Assembly (NCBI RefSeq): GCF_014467015.1
Contig: NZ_CP058559.1
Span: forward strand, 310,001 to 374,000
Origin: Alkalicella caledoniensis
Lineage (GTDB): Bacteria > Bacillota > Proteinivoracia > Proteinivoracales > Proteinivoracaceae
Direction of reading: 5' to 3'
Length of the DNA stretch: 64,000 nt
A program made the position numbers and the translations under genes. Of the stretch, positions 52,625 to 60,892 are shown one piece after another. The first letter of the stretch is position 1. The number at the start of each line of letters is the position of its first letter. The notes under the pieces are model-generated. The model was not told where the DNA came from, searched no databases, and saw only the letters and a list, made by a program, of their open reading frames with translations.

Positions 52625-52990
52625 CTAATTCCTTAATTGAGCATTGTTTTTCCTGATTTCATTTACCCATTGTCTGAAGTTTTCCCAACTTAAATCCATA
52701 TCGTTGGTGCCATCTAAGTAACTTTCTGTTCTCATCACAACACCTTGGGAAAAGCTGTTTGCAAAGAAAGTATTAGAGTATATAAATAAACCCAGTACGA
52801 CACAAATAAGCCAACATACACTTTTACCTAAAACCCCTCGGAGTATACCCATTGTTTGTGTTTCATAATCTGGTATATCATAGCTAATTTTTCTTTGTAA
52901 TCCCCTCTGTTGTAGTCTGGTATTTAGCTTCCTTCTAAGCTCTGACTGGGGAATTTCTCTTTTGGTACGAAGTGAAGATTGTTCAGACAT
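52625..52990 (-). CDS. Short SpoIVFA-like membrane protein lacking the M23 domain
   Basis: The 121-residue protein has a basic N-terminal region of about 65 residues (SELRRKLNTRLQQRG), one membrane helix at about 56-80 (VLGKSVCWLICVVLGLFIYSN) and an outside tail of about 40 residues. Bacillus SpoIVFA has the same topology plus an outside M23 metallopeptidase-like domain that is absent here. The assignment rests on position directly upstream of spoIVFB and topology, not on strong sequence match. Confidence 0.6.
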   Translation of the reverse strand: MSEQSSLRTKREIPQSELRRKLNTRLQQRGLQRKISYDIPDYETQTMGILRGVLGKSVCWLICVVLGLFIYSNTFFANSFSQGVVMRTESYLDGTNDMDLSWENFRQWVNEIRKNNAQLRN

Positions 52991-53061
52991 AAAAAATCCC
53001 TCCTCTTATATATTTCATATATATTAAGCAAGGTAGGGAAAAATGACTAGGTCAAATTTAT

Positions 53062-53228
53062 AACAAAAAAACGAAGGGGGTCCCTTCGCTTCAGACAGAT
53101 GACAAAGTCATTTTGATGAATGTCGCATATTAAACACTGTACAAAACTCTGCGTCGAGACTTAAGGCTTCAATCTAAACTCCGAAGGGGACCGCTCCAAT
53201 TCACCGTCCATGGTTCAGTGGAGCTCTC
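53062..53228. repeat. Left arm of an imperfect inverted repeat surrounding the IS1182 element
   Basis: ACAAAAAAACGAAGGG, a GGGTCCC hairpin, AGACAGATGACAAAGTCATT, ATGTCGCATATTAAA, GTACAA and AGACTTAAG align in order with the reverse complement of 54920-55055. The arm ends in a terminator-like hairpin (53073-53089) with a T-run on the minus strand. Confidence 0.65.
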
Positions 53229-53281
53229 GGAACGTCAGACTGTGTGAGAATTAAACAATAATATATGTCTAAAATGCCTCC

Positions 53282-53310
53282 AAAGTACTGTAAATACAGT
53301 ACTTTTCCCT
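53282..53310 (+). terminator. Insulating hairpin upstream of the IS1182 transposase
   Basis: AAAGTACTGTA-AA-TACAGTACTTT followed by TCCCTTTTT. A -10-like TATAAT lies after it at about 53320, so outside transcription is stopped but the transposase promoter is spared. Confidence 0.6.
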
Positions 53311-53358
53311 TTTTCTGTAGTATAATTAAGTTATAGAATATCGGAGAGGGGATTTTAA

Positions 53359-54858
53359 ATGTCATTTATACAAGGTACAGATAGAAAGCAAAAAACAATG
53401 TTTCCTGACTGCATAGAAGATTACATAGGTGAGGATAATCCCGTTAGGGTAATTGATGAATACGTAAAACTGGTCAATATGAGTGCATTCACTAAATCAA
53501 AGGAACACCGCAGAGGTGCACCAGGATATCATCCCTCTGTTTTATTGAAGTTATATCTATATGGGTATGTAAATGGCATAAGATCATCTAGAAAGCTAGA
53601 AACAGAATCTCACAGGAATATAGAAGTGGTTTGGCTATTACAAAAACTAAAACCTGATTTTAAAACAATAGCTGATTTCAGGAAAGAAAATAAAACTCAG
53701 CTAAAACAAGTTTTCAAGGATTTTACTAAGTTGTGTAAGGATCTCAAACTATTAGGCGAGGAATTCATAGCAATAGATGGGACTAAAATTCAAGCTAATA
53801 ATTCAAAGAAGAATAATTTCTCAAAGAAAAAAATACAAAGACACAAACAATATATCGAAGATAAGGTTAATTCCTATCTAGATTTGTTAGAAAGCAGTGA
53901 CAAAGACGATTCACCTAAACTTAAGTATACACCTGAAGAAATTCAGCAAAAAATTGAAAAACTCAAGGAGCGTAAAATTAAATTTGAAGAGTTGGAAAAA
54001 AAACTACAGGATAGCGAAAGTAATGAAATATCTACAGTTGACGAAGATGCTAGGCTTATGGACAACAAAAACAATGGTGTTACTGTAGCATATAACATAC
54101 AAACAGCTGTAGACTCTAAGCATAGTATTATAGTGGCATATGATGTTACAAACAATCCCGCAGATCAAGGTAATCTAAATTCACTTGCAGAAAAGGCTAA
54201 AGATATATTTGGAAAAAGGAAACTTGAAGTAGCAGCAGATAAAGGCTATTACCAAGCAGACGACCTTATGAAATGTGAGAGAAACGAAACAACAGTCTAT
54301 TTGCCAAAACAGTCGTATTCTAACGCCACAGGAGACAAAGATTTCTACGGAGATAAATTTACTTATGTGCCTGAAAAAGACTTATATATTTGTCCTTTGG
54401 GCCATGAATTACGCAGAATAAACCACAAATCAAAAGAACCAAAAAGAATAAAATATAGAAACTACGATGCCTGTAAAAACTGTGAATCAAAAAGCAAATG
54501 CACCACTGCAGCCAAAGGCAGGATAATAAATCGGTCACCTAACCAAGATTTTTTGGATACTATAGATGCTAGAACAGAAGCAAATATGGACAAATACCTA
54601 CAAAGGCAGATGATTGTTGAGCATCCTTATGGAACCATCAAAAGGACAATGAATGCTGGGTATTTTTTAACAAGAGGGATGGATTCTGTAACTACAGAGA
54701 CAGCCCTAGTTTTGCTAGCCTATAATTTTAAAAGAGTAATAAATATTATAGGAGTGAAAGAACTACTAAGGATATTAGTAGCTCTTAGACCCACTTTATC
54801 ATTGTATTTTTATATGTTTAAGTCATATTGCACCAAAAGACAGGAAATTTACGGCTAA
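53359..54858 (+). CDS. IS1182-family transposase
   Basis: This 499-residue DDE transposase begins MSFIQGTDRKQKTMFPDCIEDYIGEDNP (in family blocks), has the DUF772-type N-terminal domain (GAPGYHPSVLLKLYLYGYVNGIRSSRKLE), the catalytic EFIAIDGTKIQANNS, AADKGYYQADDL and the third motif RQMIVEHPYGTIKRTMNAGYFLTRG, plus a cysteine cluster (CKNCESKSKC). The frame is intact, and GAGAGGGG precedes the start, so it could be active. Confidence 0.93.
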   Translation: MSFIQGTDRKQKTMFPDCIEDYIGEDNPVRVIDEYVKLVNMSAFTKSKEHRRGAPGYHPSVLLKLYLYGYVNGIRSSRKLETESHRNIEVVWLLQKLKPDFKTIADFRKENKTQLKQVFKDFTKLCKDLKLLGEEFIAIDGTKIQANNSKKNNFSKKKIQRHKQYIEDKVNSYLDLLESSDKDDSPKLKYTPEEIQQKIEKLKERKIKFEELEKKLQDSESNEISTVDEDARLMDNKNNGVTVAYNIQTAVDSKHSIIVAYDVTNNPADQGNLNSLAEKAKDIFGKRKLEVAADKGYYQADDLMKCERNETTVYLPKQSYSNATGDKDFYGDKFTYVPEKDLYICPLGHELRRINHKSKEPKRIKYRNYDACKNCESKSKCTTAAKGRIINRSPNQDFLDTIDARTEANMDKYLQRQMIVEHPYGTIKRTMNAGYFLTRGMDSVTTETALVLLAYNFKRVINIIGVKELLRILVALRPTLSLYFYMFKSYCTKRQEIYG

Positions 54859-54919
54859 TCCTTGAGTTTTTAGAGATTAGCCACACAGTCTGACGTCCTG
54901 TTCCTCACCCCTCCTTCCA

Positions 54920-55055
54920 TTTAGCTAATCAGCTCTTAAGTCTACCCTCCTTGAGTTAATTGTACTGTTTTTTAATATGCACATCTTGGGTCAATGACTT
55001 CGTCTAAAGTTTGTCTACAAAAAAAAAGGAAGGGGGTCCCTTCGCTTTTTTTGTA
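54920..55055. repeat. Right arm of the imperfect inverted repeat surrounding the IS1182 element
   Basis: Read on the minus strand it has ACAAAAAAAGCGAAGGGACC, AGACAAAC, GACGAAGTCATT, ATGTGCATATTAAA, AGTACAA, AACTC and AGACTTAAG in the same order as the left arm. The hairpin GAAGGG-ACC-CCCTTC with its T-run probably ends the minCDE-rodA transcript. Confidence 0.65.
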
Positions 55056-55059
55056 GTGT

Positions 55060-56169
55060 TTAGAATATAGTTTTTCTTTCTCTCCTTAGCCCCACATTTA
55101 GCACTAGTCCCATGGCAATCATTGTTGACATGGTGGTACTTCCTCCATATGTTATGAAGGGAAGTGGTAGACCTGTTACTGGCATTATAGATAGGGTCAT
55201 GCCTACATTTACTAACACTTGAAATGCTAGTAGTGTGGCTACACCTACACATATATAGGTACCATAGCTATCTGATGATTGCATACCGATATGGAGTATA
55301 CGGTATATTACAAATAAAAACAGTAACAGTACAACCGTACTACCTAAAAGACCAAATTCTTCTCCTATAACTGAAAAAACGAAATCAGTATGGGCTTCAG
55401 GCAAAAATCTGTATTCACTTTGAGTACCTGCAAGGTAGCCATTCCCGAACAACCGTCCTGACCCAACAGCTATTTTTGATTGTATAATTTGGAAGCCATC
55501 GCTGAAGTAGTACTTATATGGATCCCTGAAAACTATAATTCTTATTTTTTGATAATCTTTTAGAATGTTATGAAATGCAAAAATAGCTCCAACTACACCT
55601 ACTGTACCTAAGATGGCAATTTGCTTCCATTTTAAACCTGCAATAAAAAGCATGGCAAAGGTTATGGCAATAAAAACTAAGGAGGTACCTAGGTCAGGCT
55701 GCATAAATATTAGTAGCATTGGCACTGCCACATGTATACCAGGAAGTATAAGGTCAAATAGTGATTCAATTTTTATGTGTTCCCTAGATAAAAGATAACC
55801 TAGTGTTATTATAACAGCAGATTTTGCAAATTCTGATGGTTGTAAACCAAAGGGACCTAGCTGAATCCACCTTTGTGCGCCTAAGCGTTCATCACCTAAA
55901 AAAATAACTGATAGGAGTAATACTACATTTGCTCCATATATCAGATATATAACTCCACCAAAGTCTCTATAATCAAAAACCATTACTATGGTCATTATTA
56001 TAAGTCCTACTACAACCCAAATGATTTGCATTTTAAGGTAGTGGTTTCTGGGAACCTGTGTATATCCTATGGATGCCGAATGCACAACAAGTATACCTAT
56101 AATAGCTAGCGCTAGTATTGCAATAAGTAATGGTATGTCAAAATTCTCTAATGTTTTTTTATCAAACAA
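55060..56169 (-). CDS. rodA: Peptidoglycan glycosyltransferase RodA
   Basis: RodA is the SEDS-family glycan polymerase of the elongasome. The 369-residue protein has ten membrane helices and family motifs GAQRWIQLGPFGLQPSEFAK, FMQPDLGTSL and LPLPFITYGGSTTMSTMIAMG. It follows minE by 31 bases and is therefore in the min operon, with its partner mrdA (PBP2) a few kb upstream. Confidence 0.94.
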   Translation of the reverse strand: MFDKKTLENFDIPLLIAILALAIIGILVVHSASIGYTQVPRNHYLKMQIIWVVVGLIIMTIVMVFDYRDFGGVIYLIYGANVVLLLSVIFLGDERLGAQRWIQLGPFGLQPSEFAKSAVIITLGYLLSREHIKIESLFDLILPGIHVAVPMLLIFMQPDLGTSLVFIAITFAMLFIAGLKWKQIAILGTVGVVGAIFAFHNILKDYQKIRIIVFRDPYKYYFSDGFQIIQSKIAVGSGRLFGNGYLAGTQSEYRFLPEAHTDFVFSVIGEEFGLLGSTVVLLLFLFVIYRILHIGMQSSDSYGTYICVGVATLLAFQVLVNVGMTLSIMPVTGLPLPFITYGGSTTMSTMIAMGLVLNVGLRRERKTIF

Positions 56170-56200
56170 ATTCCCAGCCCCCTCTCACCCATTAATTATA

Positions 56201-56455
56201 TTACAATTCTTCTTTATTTGAAATGGGTATATTTGCTTCTAATATGGCATTTCTTCTATCATTTTTTAGTAGTATTTCGCATCCGTCCATATCCACATCT
56301 AGATATTTTTTAATGACCTGTAGCATTTCTTCTTTTATCTTACCTAATACTTCAGGGTTTACTTTAGTTCTATCATGGATTAGCACGAATTTCAGTCTAT
56401 CTTTTGCGATATCTTTAGACATACTTGATGTTATATCTCTTTTAAAAAGACCCAT
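56201..56455 (-). CDS. minE: Cell division topological specificity factor MinE
   Basis: MinE drives MinD off the membrane and makes the Min system oscillate. The 84-residue protein shows the anti-MinCD N-terminus and the middle DRLKFVLIHDRTKVNPEVLGKIKEEML and YLDVDMDGCEI blocks. It is present in Clostridia but not in Bacillus, and lies 13 bases after minD. Confidence 0.94.
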   Translation of the reverse strand: MGLFKRDITSSMSKDIAKDRLKFVLIHDRTKVNPEVLGKIKEEMLQVIKKYLDVDMDGCEILLKNDRRNAILEANIPISNKEEL

Positions 56456-56468
56456 GGTATTCTCCCCC

Positions 56469-57263
56469 TTAACCTAAAATCCCTAATTTTTTGAACATTT
56501 TTTTAAATATTCCTTGATCTTCAAATGGCATTAATGGTACTTTAACTCCATTTAATCTTTGTGCCATATTCCTGTATGCAGTGGCAGCTCTTGAGCTATG
56601 GTCTAACACAACAGGCTCACCTTTGTTTGTAGATGATATAATCTTTTCTTCTTCTGGTACAAATCCTAAAAGGTCTATGGATAGTACTTCTACTATATCT
56701 ACTATATCTAACATATCCCCTTTTTTAATCATTGCAGGCCTCACTCTATTTACTATTAAGTGAGGTTCACTTATGCCACTGGCTTCAACTAAACCCACTA
56801 CCCTGTCAGCGTCTCGTACTGCTGACATGTCTGGAGTTGTTACTATAAGAGCATGGTCAGCTGGTGCTATGGCTGTTTGGAAACCTTGCTCTATACCTGC
56901 AGGACAGTCGATAAGTATAAAGTCAAAATCTTCTTTTAGCTGCTCACATATTTTAATCATCTGCTCTGGAGATAGTGAAGTTTTGTCACTTTTTTGCGAG
57001 GCAGGTAGTAGGTATAAATCTGGGAACTTTTTATCTTTAACCAGAGCTTTCCTTACTGGAACTATTCCATTGGCTACCTCCACAATATCATAGACGATTC
57101 TATTTTCTAAGCCTAGTACCATATCTAAGTTTCTAAGCCCTAGATCAGTATCAATCAAAACAACTTTTTTGTTTAACATTGCTAATGCTGTTCCTAAATT
57201 AGCAGTTGTGGTGGTCTTACCAACTCCACCTTTGCCTGATGTAATTACAATGATTTTTGCCAT
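56469..57263 (-). CDS. minD: Septum site-determining ATPase MinD
   Basis: MinD is a membrane-binding ParA-type ATPase. The deviant Walker motif is GKGGVGKTT at about residues 10-18, with LIDTDLGLRNLDMVLGLENR and ILIDCPAGIEQG following. The C-terminal amphipathic membrane-targeting helix (FKKMFKKLG) is visible. The ATG at 57261-57263 is preferred (GGAG 7 bases before it) over one 8 codons earlier. Confidence 0.97.
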   Translation of the reverse strand: MAKIIVITSGKGGVGKTTTTANLGTALAMLNKKVVLIDTDLGLRNLDMVLGLENRIVYDIVEVANGIVPVRKALVKDKKFPDLYLLPASQKSDKTSLSPEQMIKICEQLKEDFDFILIDCPAGIEQGFQTAIAPADHALIVTTPDMSAVRDADRVVGLVEASGISEPHLIVNRVRPAMIKKGDMLDIVDIVEVLSIDLLGFVPEEEKIISSTNKGEPVVLDHSSRAATAYRNMAQRLNGVKVPLMPFEDQGIFKKMFKKLGILG

Positions 57264-57265
57264 TT

Positions 57266-57877
57266 TCATTCTCCTCTCTTTTGCCATTCACTGATACTGG
57301 TAATTTTAATCTCATTTTCTTTAAGGTAAGCTATTCTAGCTTCCTTTTGGAAGAAAGATTGGCTACCTACAGATGAAATGTTTTCACCTATTCGCAGTTG
57401 TGTGCTGTTCATTTTAGAAGCTATTATAAAACACTGATTGTTATTTGGGTAACCACAGTGTGCTATACCCCTTAATGTGCCTGAAATTGTTATACTACCA
57501 GTAGCTCTGATTTCTCCGCCACTGTTTACATCCCCAAGTAGGACTACATCACCATCGTATGTAATACTCTGTCCTGATCTTATGGTTTTTAAGTGATAGT
57601 TTGTAAAGTTAGTTGAATTAAGAAGTGTAGGATCAAATTTCTTTCTTGTTACTACTTTTGTGGTAATGGGGTATTTACTTTCTAATTCACTAAGTTTTTG
57701 TTCTAGATCTAGGCTACTTTCAATACCTATTATTTCAAATTTCCCACCATGAAAAAAGTCTAGATTAGCCTTTATATATTCTTCAAACTGGCTTATAAAT
57801 AGACTAAGGTCTTCTGTTTTTACATGGATCTCAACTGCTTTTTTTGTGCCTTTTGCTTGAAATGTCAGTCGTTTCAT
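57266..57877 (-). CDS. minC: Septum site-determining protein MinC
   Basis: MinC inhibits FtsZ assembly away from midcell. The 203-residue protein has an N-terminal MinC domain and a C-terminal beta-helical domain (QSITYDGDVVLLGDVNSGGEIRATGSITISGTLRGIAHCG) that binds MinD. It leads the minC-minD-minE-rodA operon; the repeat-rich gap lies upstream. Confidence 0.94.
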   Translation of the reverse strand: MKRLTFQAKGTKKAVEIHVKTEDLSLFISQFEEYIKANLDFFHGGKFEIIGIESSLDLEQKLSELESKYPITTKVVTRKKFDPTLLNSTNFTNYHLKTIRSGQSITYDGDVVLLGDVNSGGEIRATGSITISGTLRGIAHCGYPNNNQCFIIASKMNSTQLRIGENISSVGSQSFFQKEARIAYLKENEIKITSISEWQKRGE

Positions 57878-57998
57878 CTAATTTCCACCTTCAACCTATT
57901 AATCTTAATATTAATTCTGCAAAAAAACTCTAAATCCTGCATAGTAGGGCAAAATTACTATGTTTATTTGTGTTTGTGCGGGGAATGAGGATTAGGGG

Positions 57999-58126
57999 CA
58001 GCCTCACACTATCTTTCACTAAAATTCTTGCACACTATATAAAAACTTAGTAATTAAGACCCACTTGAATAACTATTGGTGCAAGATGGTGTGGTTTTAT
58101 TGGTGTAGATGGTGTCCAAAGGTTTT
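57999..58126 (-). repeat. Dispersed intergenic repeat, copy c (128 bp)
   Basis: Direct repeat of 58277-58404 with about 8 mismatches in 128 bases and no gaps. On the minus strand it begins AAAACCTTTGGACACC and contains ACACCATCTACACCAAT and ACACCATCTTGCACCAAT, an internal tandem pair. It ends AGATAGTGTGAGGCTG. Confidence 0.93.
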
Positions 58127-58202
58127 GACCCAGCATGTAACAGTATAAGGACTAGCATTTTGACCCAGCATGATTACAGTATGAGAAGGTTACGGTGAGC
58201 TA
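58121..58202 (-). repeat. Linked repeat module between copies c and d
   Basis: Holds two copies of TTTTGACCCAGCATG (58124-58138 and 58157-58171) and GGTTACGGTGAGCTAAA. The same arrangement in reverse occurs at 39889-39990. A decayed third TTTTAAACCAGCAGC ends copy d. Confidence 0.75.
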
Positions 58203-58276
58203 AATAGAGGCCTTTATAGTTATGCTAACTGCTGTAAATTACATTACAGAATATTCTTAAGGGAATCATTACAAAA

Positions 58277-58404
58277 CAGCCTCACACTATCTTTCACTAA
58301 AATGCCTGCACACTATATAAAAACTTAGTAATTAAGACCCACTTATATAGCTATTGCTGCAAGATGGTGTGGTTTTATTTGTGTAGATGGTGTCCGAAGG
58401 TTTT
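58277..58404 (-). repeat. Dispersed intergenic repeat, copy d (128 bp)
   Basis: Partner of copy c at a distance of 278 bases. Both copies lie in the same orientation between the mrdA terminator and minC. Confidence 0.93.
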
Positions 58405-58419
58405 AAACCAGCAGCTTAA

Positions 58420-58451
58420 AAAAACACCCCTAGCATTTGTGCTAAGGGTGT
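58420..58451 (-). terminator. Terminator of mreBCD-mrdA
   Basis: ACACCC-TTAGCA / TGCTA-GGGGTGT stem with one mismatch, followed by TTTTTTT on the minus strand, 6 bases after the mrdA stop. Confidence 0.88.
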
Positions 58452-58456
58452 ATATT

Positions 58457-60376
58457 CTAGTTGTCTTCAGTGTCTTCTTCTGTGTCTTCAACTTCTTCTT
58501 GTTCATCTTCTAAGTCGGCTTCTTTTGTTGCATTTAAACCAAAGTATTCGTTAAAGATACTTCTTGCTATATGGTGTGTATGGGAGTTCATACCACCGTG
58601 TTCTGTAAATACAACCACCGCTATTTCAGGTTCGTTTGCAGGGGCAAAGCCCATCCACCATGAGTGAGCATCACCGGTTTGAGCATTAGCAGAGCCTGTT
58701 TTTGCAGCCACTTCTATTGGGAAATCGTGAAATGCAGCTGCACTTGTACCGTTAACTCTGCTCCCGTATTTTGTAACAGATTTCATGGCATCAATAACAG
58801 TATTATAAGTTTGCTCAGAAACAACATCATAAGGTATGCTGCGGTATATCTCTGGCTCAAACTCTTCGATAATGTTACCATCTAGGTCAACAACTTGTTT
58901 TACTAGCCTTGGTCTAAAGTGGTAGCCTTTGTTAGCAACCATTGAAACTAAGTTAGCCATATGCATGGGAGATACAGCTATAGCAGAGTCCGCTCCTATG
59001 GTGTAGTGCAATACTGACTGAGATCCTGTTTCAAATACTTTACCTACTCTATTTTGTCCAGGGACATCTACAAAACCTGTATCCCCTGTCAGTCCAAAAA
59101 GATCTGTATAGCGCCTAATTATAGCTCTGTTTTCCCTCGGTCCACTATTACTTACGTTATCTGACATCCATCCAAAATAGGAGTTTAGTGAAACAGTTAA
59201 AGCTTCTCTAAGATTTACGCTACCCCAAACCCTATTGTTTGCATTATTAATCTTAACTCCACCTTCAATGCGAGATGTATATGAACCAGTATCATTGTAT
59301 CTTTGGTTAGGTGTTATTACTCCCTCCTGTAAACCCATAATACTTGTCAGTACCTTTATGGTTGATCCAGGACCTGCGTTTACCCAAAGTGGTCTGAATA
59401 TATCTCTACTTGTTTCAGGAGGTTTTCTATTGCCAAATCTTAAGTGTTTATTAAGCTGGTTATCTATTTCTGCCAATTCATTTGCTAAGGCACTTGTATA
59501 CATATTAGCAACATCATAGCTTGGATAGCTAGCCATGGCAAGGATGTCACCAGTTCTAACATCTATTACAATGGCAGCACCATGCCTTCCTGGGGGGTGA
59601 AGTCCTCGGTTGATCTGGTTTAATTGATTGTTTTCTATACCTTCAGCTAAGGCTTTTTGTACATAGTTTTGAAACTCTGCATTGATAGTTAAAACTATGT
59701 TATTTCCTGGAATAGATTCTTGGATATCCATGAGCTCAATGGGTACACTCCTTACATTTACTGCCCAAAGTTCATGACCATCTTGTCCTTGTAAATAGTC
59801 ATTCCAGGCAATTTCAAGGGAATTGTTCCTAGGAGTTCCGTCATTGTTCATACCTAAAACTAGCTGTGGAAATAAAGCTCCCTCGTCATAGTGTCTTACA
59901 GGTCTTTGTATTACTTCTATCATGGGATACTGCCAGCGTATCTCTTCTAGCTTTAGCATTTGCTCTCTGGTCATTCCCTGTTCTAATATTACTGTTTCTT
60001 GATATCTTCTATGTTGTTTAACTGTGTTGTATCTTCTTTGTTTTAAGCTAAGTGACTCGTCAGTCCTAGGCTCATCTTCCCACTGAAAGAATTCAGCTAA
60101 AAATTCAAAGGTTTCTTCCCAGTTATTACCAGGCCTGATTTGCAAGCCAACTTCATACCTATATTCATTTCTTGCAATTATATTACCTGCGGAATCTAAA
60201 ATAAGCCCACGTGGTGCTGGGTTAATAACCTTTCTTTCTGTATTTCTCCTTGCAAGGGCTGCGTGATGCTCACCTTGGATAACCTGTAAAAAAGCAAGAC
60301 GAAGTATAAGGATTGTGATAATAAGAACACTGGCAAACATAACCCCATTAATTCTAGTGCCTTTTGGTTGAGCCAT
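58457..60376 (-). CDS. mrdA: Penicillin-binding protein 2 (class B, elongation-specific transpeptidase)
   Basis: PBP2 cross-links peptidoglycan with RodA during elongation. The 639-residue protein has an N-terminal anchor, a PBP dimer domain (VINPAPRGLILDSAGNIIARN) and a transpeptidase domain with the S-x2-K motif (GPGSTIKV), the SxN motif (SLNSYFG) and KTG (AAKTGSANAQTG). The last 20 residues are an Asp/Glu-rich tail, which is unusual. It follows mreD by 17 bases. Confidence 0.94.
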   Translation of the reverse strand: MAQPKGTRINGVMFASVLIITILILRLAFLQVIQGEHHAALARRNTERKVINPAPRGLILDSAGNIIARNEYRYEVGLQIRPGNNWEETFEFLAEFFQWEDEPRTDESLSLKQRRYNTVKQHRRYQETVILEQGMTREQMLKLEEIRWQYPMIEVIQRPVRHYDEGALFPQLVLGMNNDGTPRNNSLEIAWNDYLQGQDGHELWAVNVRSVPIELMDIQESIPGNNIVLTINAEFQNYVQKALAEGIENNQLNQINRGLHPPGRHGAAIVIDVRTGDILAMASYPSYDVANMYTSALANELAEIDNQLNKHLRFGNRKPPETSRDIFRPLWVNAGPGSTIKVLTSIMGLQEGVITPNQRYNDTGSYTSRIEGGVKINNANNRVWGSVNLREALTVSLNSYFGWMSDNVSNSGPRENRAIIRRYTDLFGLTGDTGFVDVPGQNRVGKVFETGSQSVLHYTIGADSAIAVSPMHMANLVSMVANKGYHFRPRLVKQVVDLDGNIIEEFEPEIYRSIPYDVVSEQTYNTVIDAMKSVTKYGSRVNGTSAAAFHDFPIEVAAKTGSANAQTGDAHSWWMGFAPANEPEIAVVVFTEHGGMNSHTHHIARSIFNEYFGLNATKEADLEDEQEEVEDTEEDTEDN

Positions 60377-60393
60377 ATACTCCCCTCCTATTT

Positions 60394-60891
60394 TTATATA
60401 TCGTAAAAATTAGTGTTCTTAAAGAATTTGGCCAAAGGCTTGTACATAATAAGCATAATAATGAGGTTATATATTAGAAATGGCGCTAGCCTATTTTGCA
60501 TGTACCAGAAAATAGAGTATTCAGTATAACCGGAGAATGAAAGCATCATGTACATGATAACTTCATGGGTAAATACAGAGAAAAATAGAATCATAGCACC
60601 GTAGTATATATTCTCATTAAATAATTTTTTACCATAATCTATAATCAAATAGCAAATTAGTAGCTTAGCTGCAATGGAGCTTCCTATGGCTGGGTAAAAT
60701 AAAACATCTTGTAAAAGGCCCGCCCAAATAGCTAAAAGGTACGTTTGTGGTTTGTTTTGCCTTAAAGACAAAAGTACCAGAAATACTAGTGCTAAGTCTG
60801 GTACTACTCCATCTATGGGAATTAAGTTTATTAAACTGCCCTGGGCTGATACAAAGATTAATATTAAAAGAGCTGATAAAATTCCACCCAT
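60394..60891 (-). CDS. mreD: Rod shape-determining protein MreD
   Basis: MreD is a small integral membrane protein of the elongasome. The 165-residue protein has five or six hydrophobic helices with IDGVVPDLALVFLVLLSL and AGLLQDVLF, the family patterns. The ATG at 60889-60891 follows GGGAGAGG; the earlier start would overlap mreC. It lies one base after mreC. Confidence 0.9.
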   Translation of the reverse strand: MGGILSALLILIFVSAQGSLINLIPIDGVVPDLALVFLVLLSLRQNKPQTYLLAIWAGLLQDVLFYPAIGSSIAAKLLICYLIIDYGKKLFNENIYYGAMILFFSVFTHEVIMYMMLSFSGYTEYSIFWYMQNRLAPFLIYNLIIMLIMYKPLAKFFKNTNFYDI

Positions 60892-60892
60892 T

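Larger units (their letters stand above)
53232..54896 (+). mobile_element. IS1182-family insertion sequence, about 1665 bp
   Basis: The ends carry a perfect 15-bp inverted repeat, ACGTCAGACTGTGTG at 53232-53246 and its complement at 54882-54896. One transposase fills the element. A perfect palindromic hairpin (53282-53305, AAAGTACTGTA / TACAGTACTTT) precedes the transposase promoter. No clear target duplication is visible. Confidence 0.88.
57878..58419. other. Repeat-filled intergenic region between mrdA and minC
   Basis: No credible gene in 540 bases. It contains two 128-bp direct repeats (94 percent identical by eye) and the linked GACCCAGCATG words. The minC promoter must lie in its left part. 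Confidence 0.75.

Noticed and set aside
53093-53228. A possible T-box or other riboswitch in the minus-strand reading of this spacer (GAGAGCTCC, paired words, then a terminator)
   Set aside because: The T-box core sequence (GGGTGGNACCGCG-like) is absent, and the same stretch is largely explained as one arm of an imperfect inverted repeat.
55004-55252. An 82-codon minus-strand frame overlapping the end of rodA
   Set aside because: It overlaps the RodA C-terminal coding region and terminator; no ribosome site or family pattern.
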